DNA of 64,000 bases from NCBI GenBank assembly GCA_041748175.1, contig JBGTDU010000083.1, positions 5,026 through 69,025 on the forward strand, written 5' to 3'. Position numbers and translations under genes: made by a program. The first letter of the stretch is position 1; every line of letters begins with the position of its first letter. This stretch comes from JAHEJB01 sp041748175 (GTDB taxonomy: Bacteria; Bacteroidota; Rhodothermia; Rhodothermales; Rubricoccaceae). Positions 17,621-26,094 of this stretch are shown here, in pieces. The notes under the pieces are model-generated. The model was given only the letters and a program-made list of their open reading frames with translations, was not told where the DNA came from and searched no databases.

Positions 17621-20011
17621 TTAGGAGGCTACCGTGTACGCTTCGGAGTATTCCTGGGAGTAGCCGTACGCATAGCTCGTCCCTTTCGAATCATCGAATC
17701 GATTTACGACAATGCCCGCGTTGGGAAGCCCCACGACGTCAAGAGCAGCTCGTGCCTGCTCGAGGGCCCTCCAGTCCGTTTGGTTGGCTGATACGACGAT
17801 CAGGGATGCATCAGCGGCTTCGCCAAGTCGGACGGCGTCTGTGGCGACCAACACTGGAGGCGAGTCGATGAGGATAATATCGAAAACCTTACGAGCCGAT
17901 TCCAATAGAAACACGAGCCGCTCTGATCCGAGTAGCTCAGAAGGTGGCGTCGTTACGTGACCGGCAGGTATGAATGAGAGATTTTCAACGTCCGTCGCAA
18001 ACAGATTGAACAGGTCTTCGAAACTTCTCGGCGTTCCGGTTTCGGAGTGTAGTAGCTCCCCGCCTAGCAGCCCGGACAGGGTGACATTGTTATCCTCGCC
18101 AAGCACTTTGTGCCCGGTAGGTCGACGCAAATCTGCGTCGATCAAGAGCGTCTTCTGACCGCCCGATGCGATTGCCACGGCTAAGTTGGCAGACGTCACT
18201 GTTTTCCCAGCCCCGACCTCAGCACTTGTAATGAGCAATACCTTCGGGGGCACGAGGAACGTATGATACAGGTTTGTTCGGATAAGCCGAAAGTTCTCGG
18301 TAATGAACGACCAGGGATCAATACGCGTCATCAGCCTCGAGGAAACGTTTTTGCCCTCCATCTCAACCATATTGGACCCCTTCAACGCATTCTTGATCTG
18401 CCCATCCATAGACGGTACGACGCCGAGGACACGGTAGCCCTTCATCTGCAGTTCCTCTGGTCTGCGGAGCTGTCGGTCGGCCGCATGACGTACCAGGGCG
18501 AGTCCGACTCCAAAGCCAAGTCCCAGCAAAATGCCGAGAACGACATTCTGCGTCATGTTTGGCCGTACGGGTGCCCGCGGAGTGAAGGCTGTACTGACGA
18601 GCTGGACATAACCTAGTTCAGACTCTTCAGCAATGAGTGTGCGCTGTAGTTCGCCCAGAAACGTGCTGTAGAAGCTGCCCACAACGGCCTTGCGCCTCTC
18701 CAATTGCGCAAGCTCGACCGTCTGCCGTGGAATACCCTGAAGTTGACCCGCATATCCTCCGACCCGCGCGTCTATCGTCTGCGCCTGGGCTTCCAAGCCG
18801 CGGAGCAACCCCTCACGCTCCGCACGCTGCGTCCGAAGCTGTCCAACGTATGCTTCGTCGGCAACCGTCGGGATACCTTCGGTCAGCGAGCTAAGTCGTC
18901 TTGCGAGAGCCTCCCGCTGCTGCTCAAAGCGTCCAATCTGATTGGTTATCTCATCAAGCTCCGGCAACTCGCTCTCGTTACCTCGAAGATCTGGATTTAC
19001 GCCATAGTAGGGCTCCGCCCGAAGTCGTAGTGCGGCGATTTGTTGATCGTAGGAGTTGATTTCAGTTTCAAGTCCTCCAGTGCGAGGTCGCGAGTACTCC
19101 TCGCCGGGAGATACCCTACTTATTTCTTCATCAATTACACGGAGGGCGTGCTCCTGCATGTCAATCTGCAGACGCGCCTGATCCCGTTGGGCTCGGTAAG
19201 AAGCATATTGTTCAACCAACTGCTCGCCGGCGTAGCCCCTCTCGGGGACTCGTCGGCTTTGGGAGTAGGTCACGACCTGGTCGTCAATGTCATCCAACTC
19301 TGAAGTCAGATTGGCCACCTGCTCTTCCAGGAAAGTGCGGGCCGCGACCACGCTGGCCCTGCTTTCTTCCAAGGCAAGCTTTCTGTACTCCTCCGCGTAG
19401 AGATTCGCGATGCGTGCGGCTTCTTCCGGGACCGTACTCACGGCAGCTATCTCGATCATATCCTGATCGTGCAGCTCCGTAAATGTCACTTGATCGAACA
19501 GCAGGTAGGCAACTATCTCGAGGCTTTGATTTCCGCCTTCGGGTGTTTCAAGGATGGGAAAGAAGGCCCGCGAATCTAGAATACTGTCTGCCTCAGCGAG
19601 GCGTGCCGCCACGCGCAAGCTTAGCTCCTGCGAATGCTGGAGCCGACCGAGCTCGTTCGGGAGGGTGTGCTGTACAACTGGCATACCGACACCATCCATC
19701 CCCGACTGGCCGCCACCGCCTCGGCCACCCTCTGTGGTGACAACAGACACAATGGAATACGCTTCGTACTCAGACGGCAGCAACATTGTGTATCCGATGG
19801 TCAAGGCCGTCACCAATAACGTGACTAGCAATATGGGTCGCATTCCTCGCCGCAACGCAATCCAAATCTCTTCAAAGCCGAGTTTTCCTTCGTCCACGCC
19901 ATTCGAATTCGATCCGTTGCGTTGCGAGGGAGTCTTCCACGAAGGCTCCGTGACGTCCATTCTTAATACAGAGGCGTTCGTCCTGGGCACGAGGAACTTG
20001 TTTGTCTCCAT
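17621..20011 (-). CDS. Polysaccharide co-polymerase / BY-type tyrosine kinase (Wzc-like)
   Basis: The ATG at 20011 (METNKFLVPRT) is chosen because it falls 19 bp after the upstream stop; the frame runs open to 20260, overlapping that gene. The 796-residue protein has a Wzz-type N-terminal domain with a first membrane helix near residues 55-75, a long coiled-coil periplasmic region, and a second helix (NVVLGILLGLGFGVGLALV). The cytoplasmic kinase has Walker A SAEVGAGKT (~597-603), Walker A' LLIDADLRRP (D625, D627) and Walker B IILIDSPP. The tail holds five tyrosines within 13 residues (780, 782, 784, 788, 792), the usual autophosphorylation cluster. It controls chain length and export. Confidence 0.93.
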   Translation of the reverse strand: METNKFLVPRTNASVLRMDVTEPSWKTPSQRNGSNSNGVDEGKLGFEEIWIALRRGMRPILLVTLLVTALTIGYTMLLPSEYEAYSIVSVVTTEGGRGGGGQSGMDGVGMPVVQHTLPNELGRLQHSQELSLRVAARLAEADSILDSRAFFPILETPEGGNQSLEIVAYLLFDQVTFTELHDQDMIEIAAVSTVPEEAARIANLYAEEYRKLALEESRASVVAARTFLEEQVANLTSELDDIDDQVVTYSQSRRVPERGYAGEQLVEQYASYRAQRDQARLQIDMQEHALRVIDEEISRVSPGEEYSRPRTGGLETEINSYDQQIAALRLRAEPYYGVNPDLRGNESELPELDEITNQIGRFEQQREALARRLSSLTEGIPTVADEAYVGQLRTQRAEREGLLRGLEAQAQTIDARVGGYAGQLQGIPRQTVELAQLERRKAVVGSFYSTFLGELQRTLIAEESELGYVQLVSTAFTPRAPVRPNMTQNVVLGILLGLGFGVGLALVRHAADRQLRRPEELQMKGYRVLGVVPSMDGQIKNALKGSNMVEMEGKNVSSRLMTRIDPWSFITENFRLIRTNLYHTFLVPPKVLLITSAEVGAGKTVTSANLAVAIASGGQKTLLIDADLRRPTGHKVLGEDNNVTLSGLLGGELLHSETGTPRSFEDLFNLFATDVENLSFIPAGHVTTPPSELLGSERLVFLLESARKVFDIILIDSPPVLVATDAVRLGEAADASLIVVSANQTDWRALEQARAALDVVGLPNAGIVVNRFDDSKGTSYAYGYSQEYSEAYTVAS

Positions 20012-20030
20012 TGCTTCGAGAAGTTGTGGT

Positions 20031-21581
20031 CTAGCCCGCACCGTGCCCGGAAAGCACAGCGGGAAGGGTGCGAACGATGATGTACAAGTCGAGCCAGAGT
20101 GTGGCATTCTGAATGTATTCCCCGTCGAGGTCGACCCGCGAAAGAAAACTGAGTTCATTGCGACCCGATACTTGCCAGAGGCCTGTAAGGCCAGGTCGAA
20201 CCTGAAGTACCACGCGTTCCAACCCAACCATGTCGGATATTTCGTCGGGCACGTACGCACGAGGACCCACGAGACTCATCTCACCCACGAACACATTCCA
20301 CAGTTGCGGAAGCTCGTCGAGGCTGTATCGGCGGAGAAAGGAACCGAATGAAGTTACCCGCGGATCGTCAGAGAGCTTGTGGAAGGCTACATACTCTTTC
20401 TTCCTCTCTTCGTCATTTGCCAAGATCTCGGAAAGTTGGCCTTGGGAGCCCTGATACATCGTCCTGAACTTGTATACCGAATAAATTCGGCCAGAGCGTC
20501 CCATTCGCTGCTGCGTGAACAATACAGGCCCACGGCTATCAAGTCGAATGAACACGGAAATGGCTAGAAGGACAGGCAGCAAGACGATCCCTCCAGCAAG
20601 CGATACGAGCACATCGAGCACTCGCTTTAGCACGCGATATCCTCTGTTTGACGCGTGCGCATTGGCAGCGAATACGCCCGCAAAATGCTCGTGAACAGGG
20701 AGTGTCGTCCAAAACGTTGAATCGCTTCGCCCATCTCTCAGCCTATAAACACGCCGAAACATCTTGGTGTAATAACGCACCTTATCGGCATTGCGCCCAT
20801 CGTTTGTGGCGGGAAGCGAGATAATTACGTCGCGTACACCGAGAGCCGCCGCGATACGCGCCGCGTCTCTAGGGTTGCCGGCCCGCATGTCCGATTCCAT
20901 CTCGTTGGTTTTCGTTTCTGGCACCGTGGTACTCTCTTCGAATAGCGCAACGGGCCGAAGACCCATTTCCGGCCACCGCCGCAGGCCGTTCACTATTTCT
21001 CGGCCCACACCATTGTATGACACCACTACGACGGGCAATCCCCACCAGGCGGACCGGGCGCATATTACGCGGGTAAATGACCTCAAGAGCGGTACAACAA
21101 ATAGGGCTACAAGGCCAAATAATGTTACGACGATGTCCGTGTCAGTCACGCCACCAACCCTTAGGCCAACAAATACTCCGAGGAACACAAATGCCGTAAT
21201 GCGCATCATGGCCCGTATTTCTGTGGCTGGGTGCACGACGACATGGTTGTAAAACCCGGCCAGCAGGTAGAGCAGGATCAGACCCGCCCATAGCGTGGCC
21301 AACACCCATGGTGCCGGATGCAGCCCCACCGCGGAAGCAATGATCAAAGTCGCGGATGTCACGACGAGGAGCGCAATGACATCGGACAAGAGAACGGCCA
21401 TCCGCGTCATGCCTTCACCGCCACGCGGTCTGTCGCTTTCCCGGAGCCTACTCGCAGTCAACCCCGACGATGCGGAAACGACGTGGTCTTGCGGCCAACC
21501 CGACACAGGTGGCCCCAGCCCCAAGGGTGTTTGACCCGCTGTGCTCGCCTTCGTCTTAAATCGCTCTACAACGACATCCAT
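20031..21581 (-). CDS. Polyprenyl-phosphate sugar-1-phosphate transferase (WbaP/WcaJ family)
   Basis: The 516-residue protein has a hydrophilic N-terminal tail of ~55 residues, four closely spaced membrane helices (~60-170), a CoA-binding-like middle domain (LPVVVVSYNGVGREIVNGL) and the catalytic bacterial sugar-transferase domain from about 325. That domain contains KRVLDVLVSLAGGIVLLPVL, GPVLFTQQRMGRSG, YKFRTM, YSLDELPQLWNVFVGEMSLVGPRA and VRPGLTGLWQVSGRN. These enzymes start the repeat unit by moving a hexose-1-phosphate onto undecaprenyl phosphate. The five-helix-plus-domain layout fits WbaP more than the short PglC type. This marks the locus as Wzy-type synthesis. Confidence 0.94.
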   Translation of the reverse strand: MDVVVERFKTKASTAGQTPLGLGPPVSGWPQDHVVSASSGLTASRLRESDRPRGGEGMTRMAVLLSDVIALLVVTSATLIIASAVGLHPAPWVLATLWAGLILLYLLAGFYNHVVVHPATEIRAMMRITAFVFLGVFVGLRVGGVTDTDIVVTLFGLVALFVVPLLRSFTRVICARSAWWGLPVVVVSYNGVGREIVNGLRRWPEMGLRPVALFEESTTVPETKTNEMESDMRAGNPRDAARIAAALGVRDVIISLPATNDGRNADKVRYYTKMFRRVYRLRDGRSDSTFWTTLPVHEHFAGVFAANAHASNRGYRVLKRVLDVLVSLAGGIVLLPVLLAISVFIRLDSRGPVLFTQQRMGRSGRIYSVYKFRTMYQGSQGQLSEILANDEERKKEYVAFHKLSDDPRVTSFGSFLRRYSLDELPQLWNVFVGEMSLVGPRAYVPDEISDMVGLERVVLQVRPGLTGLWQVSGRNELSFLSRVDLDGEYIQNATLWLDLYIIVRTLPAVLSGHGAG

Positions 21582-21593
21582 CTAGGCCGACCC

Positions 21594-22862
21594 CTACAGG
21601 CTTTTGCAAAACTGGTGGTATTGATCGTGGACGTACTGCTCGAACTCGCATCTAAATCGTTGTATAGAGAATTGCTCAGCGTGGGCCCGAATCCGATTGG
21701 TTCGGAACTTCGACGCACCGTTTTCGAAAGCCCTGACCGCCTCTACCACACATTCGGGAGTTTGCTGCCCGAACAGCAGTCCAGTTTCTCCGTGAACAAC
21801 GGTCTCGGTGGCACCGCCCCGCCCGTAGGCAATGACAGGTGTTCCGCACGCCTGAGCTTCAACCGCCACAATCCCGAAATCCTCCTCCGGAGCAAACATG
21901 AAAGCGCGAGCCCGTTGCATGTAGTGTTGAACAACGCTGAGTGGTTGGTAGCCCAAAACCGATACGTTTGGCCCCGCCAGCTCCCTGATTCGACCCAACT
22001 CGGGACCGTCGCCGATTACGATCAGCTCTTTGTCGGGCATCCGATTGAATGCCTCTACAACTAAATCAACCCGTTTGTACGCGACAAGCCGGGAGACCGT
22101 GACGTAGTAGTCCGCCCTATTCCCATCCGGGGTGAAGGCCTCCGTGTCAACGGGCGGATATATGACGCTGCTTGGTCGTCTATACGCCTTCCAGATCCTG
22201 CGAGCGACATGACGAGAATTAGCGACGAAGGCATCCACACGAGATGCGCTCGTCGCATCGAACAAGCGCATATAATGGAGAATGAGCCGCACGAGCAGAC
22301 TTCGAACACCGTGCTCCATGGACTGTTGGTGCAGGTAGGTTGACTGCAAATCCCAGGCGTATCGGATTGGGCTGTGGACGTAGGAAATATGCAATTGATC
22401 GGGCGCTGTGATGACCCCTTTTGCGACCACATAGCTCGAAGAGACAACGATATCATACTTGCCTAGGTCAAACTGTTCGATCGCAAGCGGAGTGAACGGG
22501 AGGTAGAATCGATATTTCGATCGCGCAAATGGTAGCTTTTGAAGAAATGATGTCTCGACTGATTTTCCTTGTAGAAAGCCACGCTGATCAGCCGGTACAA
22601 AGTCGAAGAGACTGTATATCGATGACTCCGGAAGCACCGTGATCATTTGTTCCAATACCCTCTCTGCGCCACCATACACGGGCAACCAATCATGCACCAA
22701 CGCTATCGCCCCGCTACCGCTGAGACGATTCCCCAAGGGGGTGCCTGGTGCCGATAGGACTGGAACGCCGGAGTCCGCAAACCCGTCGCCTTCCACCTCG
22801 GTTGGGGACGACCAATTGGTCGCTCCGCGAGTAGATATTACGGGCTTACTTGGAGCGTACAT
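21594..22862 (-). CDS. Glycosyltransferase family 4 (WbaZ-like)
   Basis: The 422-residue protein has a Ser/Pro/Gly-rich ~50-residue N-terminal extension, then ALVHDWLPVYGGAERVLEQM, the family start. It continues with HISYVHSPIRYAWDLQ, VANSRHVARRIWKAYRRPSSVIYPPVDTEAF, YYVTVSRLVAYKRVDLVVEAF and FAPEEDFGIVAVEAQACGTPVIAYGRGGATETV. These motifs match the WbaZ-type mannosyltransferase-like GT4 proteins, which often act second, right after the WbaP step. Position next to the initiating transferase supports that. E-E-DFGIVAVEA is the E-x7-E site. It is the first gene of the glycan block in transcription order; 259 bp without a recognisable gene separate it from the phosphopantetheinyl transferase. 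Confidence 0.9.
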   Translation of the reverse strand: MYAPSKPVISTRGATNWSSPTEVEGDGFADSGVPVLSAPGTPLGNRLSGSGAIALVHDWLPVYGGAERVLEQMITVLPESSIYSLFDFVPADQRGFLQGKSVETSFLQKLPFARSKYRFYLPFTPLAIEQFDLGKYDIVVSSSYVVAKGVITAPDQLHISYVHSPIRYAWDLQSTYLHQQSMEHGVRSLLVRLILHYMRLFDATSASRVDAFVANSRHVARRIWKAYRRPSSVIYPPVDTEAFTPDGNRADYYVTVSRLVAYKRVDLVVEAFNRMPDKELIVIGDGPELGRIRELAGPNVSVLGYQPLSVVQHYMQRARAFMFAPEEDFGIVAVEAQACGTPVIAYGRGGATETVVHGETGLLFGQQTPECVVEAVRAFENGASKFRTNRIRAHAEQFSIQRFRCEFEQYVHDQYHQFCKSL

Positions 22863-23121
22863 ACAATTTCAAACTGCAATAAGAGGCGTGTATCAAAGAG
22901 CGCCTTCACAGGGATTAGCCACGAACCGGAGACTGGGAGCGGTGATGCTCTTTGTGCGTTGGCAGGCATGAGTGAATTCGTTGCCGGGTCGCTCAAACGC
23001 ATAAAGGTCACTGAACAAGTCGGTACTGAATCCAGAGCGCATTTTTCTTGGGAGGGCTCGCATAAGATTCCTTCTTGCCATTTCGCGTTTGCCGCGATTC
23101 GACCACTTGCAGATGGGCACG

Positions 23122-23913
23122 TTATGCGCCAACAGGCGACGCCGCAGCGACAGAATGTGACAAAAATGCAAAATCATGGTAGACGACATCCCAGCCGCCA
23201 CCGGGCACGACAAGCGCCCCGGCGTATCCTCGCGCAGGAGAGAAATCCTCCATGAACCAGCCCCTTGAGCGATCTTTACTACCCGCAATCGAAACGATTC
23301 TCGCTTGCTCTGAGGGGCCTAGCGAAACTTCGAACTCAGCCAGCGAGGCACTGAGCCCTTCGCCGGTAGACTTCAGGTAGGCCTCCTTTCTTGTCCAACA
23401 CGCCAAGAATGAAGACGCCCGGTCACATTCGGGCAAAGATCGTAGAGCTTGGGCCTCTCCTATGGAGAAAAACGAATTCGCGATGTCGATGAAATCTATT
23501 CCGCCCCGCGCGCACTCGATATCAATACCCAGCTGTTTCGTAGGCGCTATTGCACACACTGCCCATTCTCCAGCGTGAGCCAGATTGAAGCCGAGCGGCC
23601 CATCAACCGGGTTTTCTGCAAGCTCGGGCTTACCGTCTGCGCGATATGTGAAGCGAATTGATCGCGGTGGCCGTTGGACGTAGCGACCTAACAACAATCG
23701 AAGAAAGGAGCGGCCGACGACGAACCGAGTTCGGTCTGGTTCGAAAACGTATCTCCCTGCACGAATCAATTCATCGGGAGAAAGTAGGGCGAGCAATGCC
23801 GACAGGCGACCATCGGAGATATTGAGGCGACAACGCCAGACATCAATCCTGCGGGCACCTACCCGATGCCGATAGGGACGTGAGTTCCAGGAAGTTTGAA
23901 TCTCTTTCGACAT
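23122..23913 (-). CDS. 4'-phosphopantetheinyl transferase (Sfp type)
   Basis: The 263-residue protein has the Sfp-family motifs in order: GRSFLRLLLGRY (67-78), FNLAHAGEWAVCAI (109-122), LGIDIECAR with metal-binding D131 and E133, FFSIGEAQAL (148-157) and WTRKEAYLKSTGEGL (173-187). It moves phosphopantetheine from CoA to the conserved serine of carrier domains. The neighbouring locus has five carrier domains that need this step, so this is their likely dedicated activator. It starts 3 bp after the thioesterase stop codon and is the last gene of the NRPS-PKS operon. Confidence 0.95.
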   Translation of the reverse strand: MSKEIQTSWNSRPYRHRVGARRIDVWRCRLNISDGRLSALLALLSPDELIRAGRYVFEPDRTRFVVGRSFLRLLLGRYVQRPPRSIRFTYRADGKPELAENPVDGPLGFNLAHAGEWAVCAIAPTKQLGIDIECARGGIDFIDIANSFFSIGEAQALRSLPECDRASSFLACWTRKEAYLKSTGEGLSASLAEFEVSLGPSEQARIVSIAGSKDRSRGWFMEDFSPARGYAGALVVPGGGWDVVYHDFAFLSHSVAAASPVGA

Positions 23914-23916
23914 TCG

Positions 23917-24969
23917 CTACGCTGTTATTGGATTCATTCCGCTTTCAGCGCCATCCGTGAAAAAGCCAGCGATCCGATCTGACAGGTCCTTCACAAGAGG
24001 AGGCTTGAGCAAATCATCGTGTCCTCGCGTGTCGTATGTGATTACATCGACTTTGCCTATGGCGTACGCCTTCCATTGGTCGCCGAGCTCCAGCAAGACT
24101 TCCTGCCGCGAATCAGGGCGCTCGTCTCTGCACGAGCATACGATAAGCCGAAGGTCGCCTTCGAAAGTGCCAGGCTTGTAGACCAAACCGGAGGCGATCT
24201 CTGGCTCGCGCATCGCAGCGCCGCGCAACCAGTTTGGCGTTCTCCGTCCAGTCATTCCATATGCTTTGGCGAGTGCGCCCGTCCAGGCTATCCGAAATCG
24301 TCTTTTTTCAAACGCGATCCGATGTCGCGTCCATTCCTTCACGTACTTCGTCCCTTCGTTTCGAGCCCTTAGCGCGTGCTTAGCAATTCTAGATTGGCGC
24401 ATTGGGCCGCTTAATCCGTCTGTAGTACCCGCAAGTTCTTCGCCGTTCGCTGGGTAGGATTCCAACAACGTCACAATGCCAACAGGAGCGCCCACTCGCT
24501 CAAGTTGACAGGCCATTTCGTAGGCCACCAACCCGCCGAAGCAAAAACCAAAGATGTGATACGGCCCACTGGGGTACGCTCGGCGGATTTCCCTCACGTA
24601 CATCGTGGCCAACTCTGGAATGCGCTGCATATACGCTCCGTTCTCGTCCAGATCGTCACCCAAAAGGCCCCATACGGGCAACGCGGCGGGAAGGCTCTTG
24701 GCGAATGCGTTAAAATGAAACACACCGACGCAGAAAATGGGCGGAAGGTGCCCGGAGGGCTTGATGGGGATGAGCACAGAGCTGTCTTCGGCTTGTACCC
24801 GTACTTCATTCCCTGACCGTTCTGCCGGGTCGGCTTGCTCTCGTAACAGCAACGCGAGCAATTCCTCTTGGTCCCGCGAGAAGGCGACACTCGATTCCGT
24901 TCCCCCAAGGCCGCCCGAACCTTGCGGCGCGCGATCAAATCCTACTGCGGGCGTACTCGAATTCAACAC
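23917..24969 (-). CDS. Stand-alone thioesterase with cysteine nucleophile (type II-like)
   Basis: The 350-residue alpha/beta-hydrolase resembles NRPS/PKS thioesterase domains: LPPIFCVGVFHFNAFAKSLP, RIPELATMYVREIRRAYPSGPYHIFGFCFGGLVAYEMACQLE and the late DTRGHDDLL. The nucleophile elbow is GFCFG, so Cys143 replaces the usual serine; His317 is the likely general base. Cysteine nucleophiles occur in some NRPS/PKS thioesterases. About 60 N-terminal residues look like linker and may be left from a carrier-thioesterase protein. It could edit mis-primed carriers, or release or cyclise the product. The assembly line also ends in its own serine thioesterase domain, so this one is a second copy. Confidence 0.88.
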   Translation of the reverse strand: MLNSSTPAVGFDRAPQGSGGLGGTESSVAFSRDQEELLALLLREQADPAERSGNEVRVQAEDSSVLIPIKPSGHLPPIFCVGVFHFNAFAKSLPAALPVWGLLGDDLDENGAYMQRIPELATMYVREIRRAYPSGPYHIFGFCFGGLVAYEMACQLERVGAPVGIVTLLESYPANGEELAGTTDGLSGPMRQSRIAKHALRARNEGTKYVKEWTRHRIAFEKRRFRIAWTGALAKAYGMTGRRTPNWLRGAAMREPEIASGLVYKPGTFEGDLRLIVCSCRDERPDSRQEVLLELGDQWKAYAIGKVDVITYDTRGHDDLLKPPLVKDLSDRIAGFFTDGAESGMNPITA

Positions 24970-25039
24970 GGTGTCACAATCGGATAGTTAAGGCCACTGC
25001 CAGCGTATTGGTTAGTCGTCTCAATTGCGTACGGTTACC

Positions 25040-25203
25040 TAACAGGCTGTTGATTTATTCAACCGTTGGCGAGGCGAGCGGATCTTGGTCGAGATCAAGG
25101 CGCGAGATCGCAGTCGTATTGGTGATCCGGCGAGATTCTCGCAACGCTGAGATCGAACAAGAGTCGCCGCCGTAGGCAGGAGGGATGGCTCAACAGCCTG
25201 TTA
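25040..25203. repeat. 164-bp element with 14-bp perfect terminal inverted repeats
   Basis: TAACAGGCTGTTGA at 25040-25053 is matched exactly by its reverse complement TCAACAGCCTGTTA at 25190-25203. The 136 bases between hold no coding frame and several short internal palindromic runs (for example around GGCGCGAGATCGC). The layout resembles a MITE or the ends of a deleted insertion sequence. No clear target-site duplication is visible. It lies in the gap between the SGNH hydrolase and thioesterase genes and could also affect transcript structure. Confidence 0.55.
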
Positions 25204-25263
25204 AGACCATATCAACAACCTTCAGCAAGGAGGTGATCGCCGATGCAGGTGCCGATCCGAGTA

Positions 25264-26049
25264 TCAGAGCCCCCCACCAGGAAGCTCTTCCTGGACTAGC
25301 GCGGCCTCCACGAGTGGTCGAATGGTGCGTACGATTGCCTCATAGCCGGCTCCGTTCAAGTGACCGCCGTCCTCCGTAAAATCCACTCGGAGGGCCCCAC
25401 CGGTGTCAGTGAGTGGACCCTGAATATCCACATACGTGGCGCCGAACTGGGATGCCTGGGCTTCATATCGTTCATTCAGTGCATGAGCAAGTGGGGTTTC
25501 AGTAACGCCAATCATTGTATTGCGGCTTTTCGGGGGTGCGCTGAGAAGGTAGACCACCGTCCCAGGAGACCTGTTTTTCATCTCGGTTACGATTCGTTCA
25601 ACATTTCGCACCGTTTCGTCGACCGTGAGCGAGTTGTAGCGTTGGTCGACGTCGTTGCTTCCGATAAATAGAAAAACTGCCGAGGGCAAAGCGGTCATAA
25701 CGGATTCTAGTCTGCGGAGGACGCCCACCGTATTGTCTCCTGAGATACCTCGATTGCGTACGCGTTGAGAGTCGAAAAACTCTGACCACTGGCCAAGTGC
25801 GGCGTGGCTGTCGCCCAGGAATACAACGTCCCCTTCCCTAACTGGGGCGAGATTATGAATCGACACCGATTGCCTGAACAATGTTGACTCGCCAAAGGGA
25901 CGACTCGGATCGGAATAGGGGCTGCCATCCACCTGCTCAAAATATTTCGCCTTGACGAATGCCCAGCCGCCCATCTGATGCAGCAAAAGTAGAACAATAC
26001 CCACCGCCAGAATGTTGGCGAGAATCGATAGAGAAAGGGCTATTCGCAT
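25264..26049 (-). CDS. SGNH/GDSL-family hydrolase, membrane-anchored
   Basis: The 261-residue protein starts with a hydrophobic segment (residues 3-24) that could be a signal anchor, placing the enzyme on the periplasmic side. The SGNH blocks are present: block I FLGDSHA with Ser81, block II Gly (NRGISGDN), block III IGSND with Asn132 and block V DGGHLNGAGY with Asp227 and His230. Such enzymes are esterases, deacetylases or thioesterases. It lies 45 bp downstream of the terminal PKS gene on the same strand, so it is probably co-transcribed and may trim, deacylate or otherwise mature the exported product, but its substrate is unknown. Confidence 0.82.
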   Translation of the reverse strand: MRIALSLSILANILAVGIVLLLLHQMGGWAFVKAKYFEQVDGSPYSDPSRPFGESTLFRQSVSIHNLAPVREGDVVFLGDSHAALGQWSEFFDSQRVRNRGISGDNTVGVLRRLESVMTALPSAVFLFIGSNDVDQRYNSLTVDETVRNVERIVTEMKNRSPGTVVYLLSAPPKSRNTMIGVTETPLAHALNERYEAQASQFGATYVDIQGPLTDTGGALRVDFTEDGGHLNGAGYEAIVRTIRPLVEAALVQEELPGGGL

Positions 26050-26094
26050 GGATGCACTGGCGATAACGATGATAGACGGGAGAGCGAAACAGTA

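Noticed and set aside
20012..20260. 83-residue extension of the Wzc-like kinase
   Set aside because: It overlaps the conserved C-terminus of the sugar-phosphate transferase; the ATG at 20011 follows that gene's stop.
22893..23288. 131-residue minus-strand frame between the WbaZ-like and Sfp genes
   Set aside because: It overlaps the end of the phosphopantetheinyl transferase in another frame and has no recognisable feature.
24970..25263. Terminator formed by the 14-bp inverted repeats
   Set aside because: The arms are 136 bases apart with no T-run, so an ordinary intrinsic terminator is unlikely; a mobile-element end fits better.
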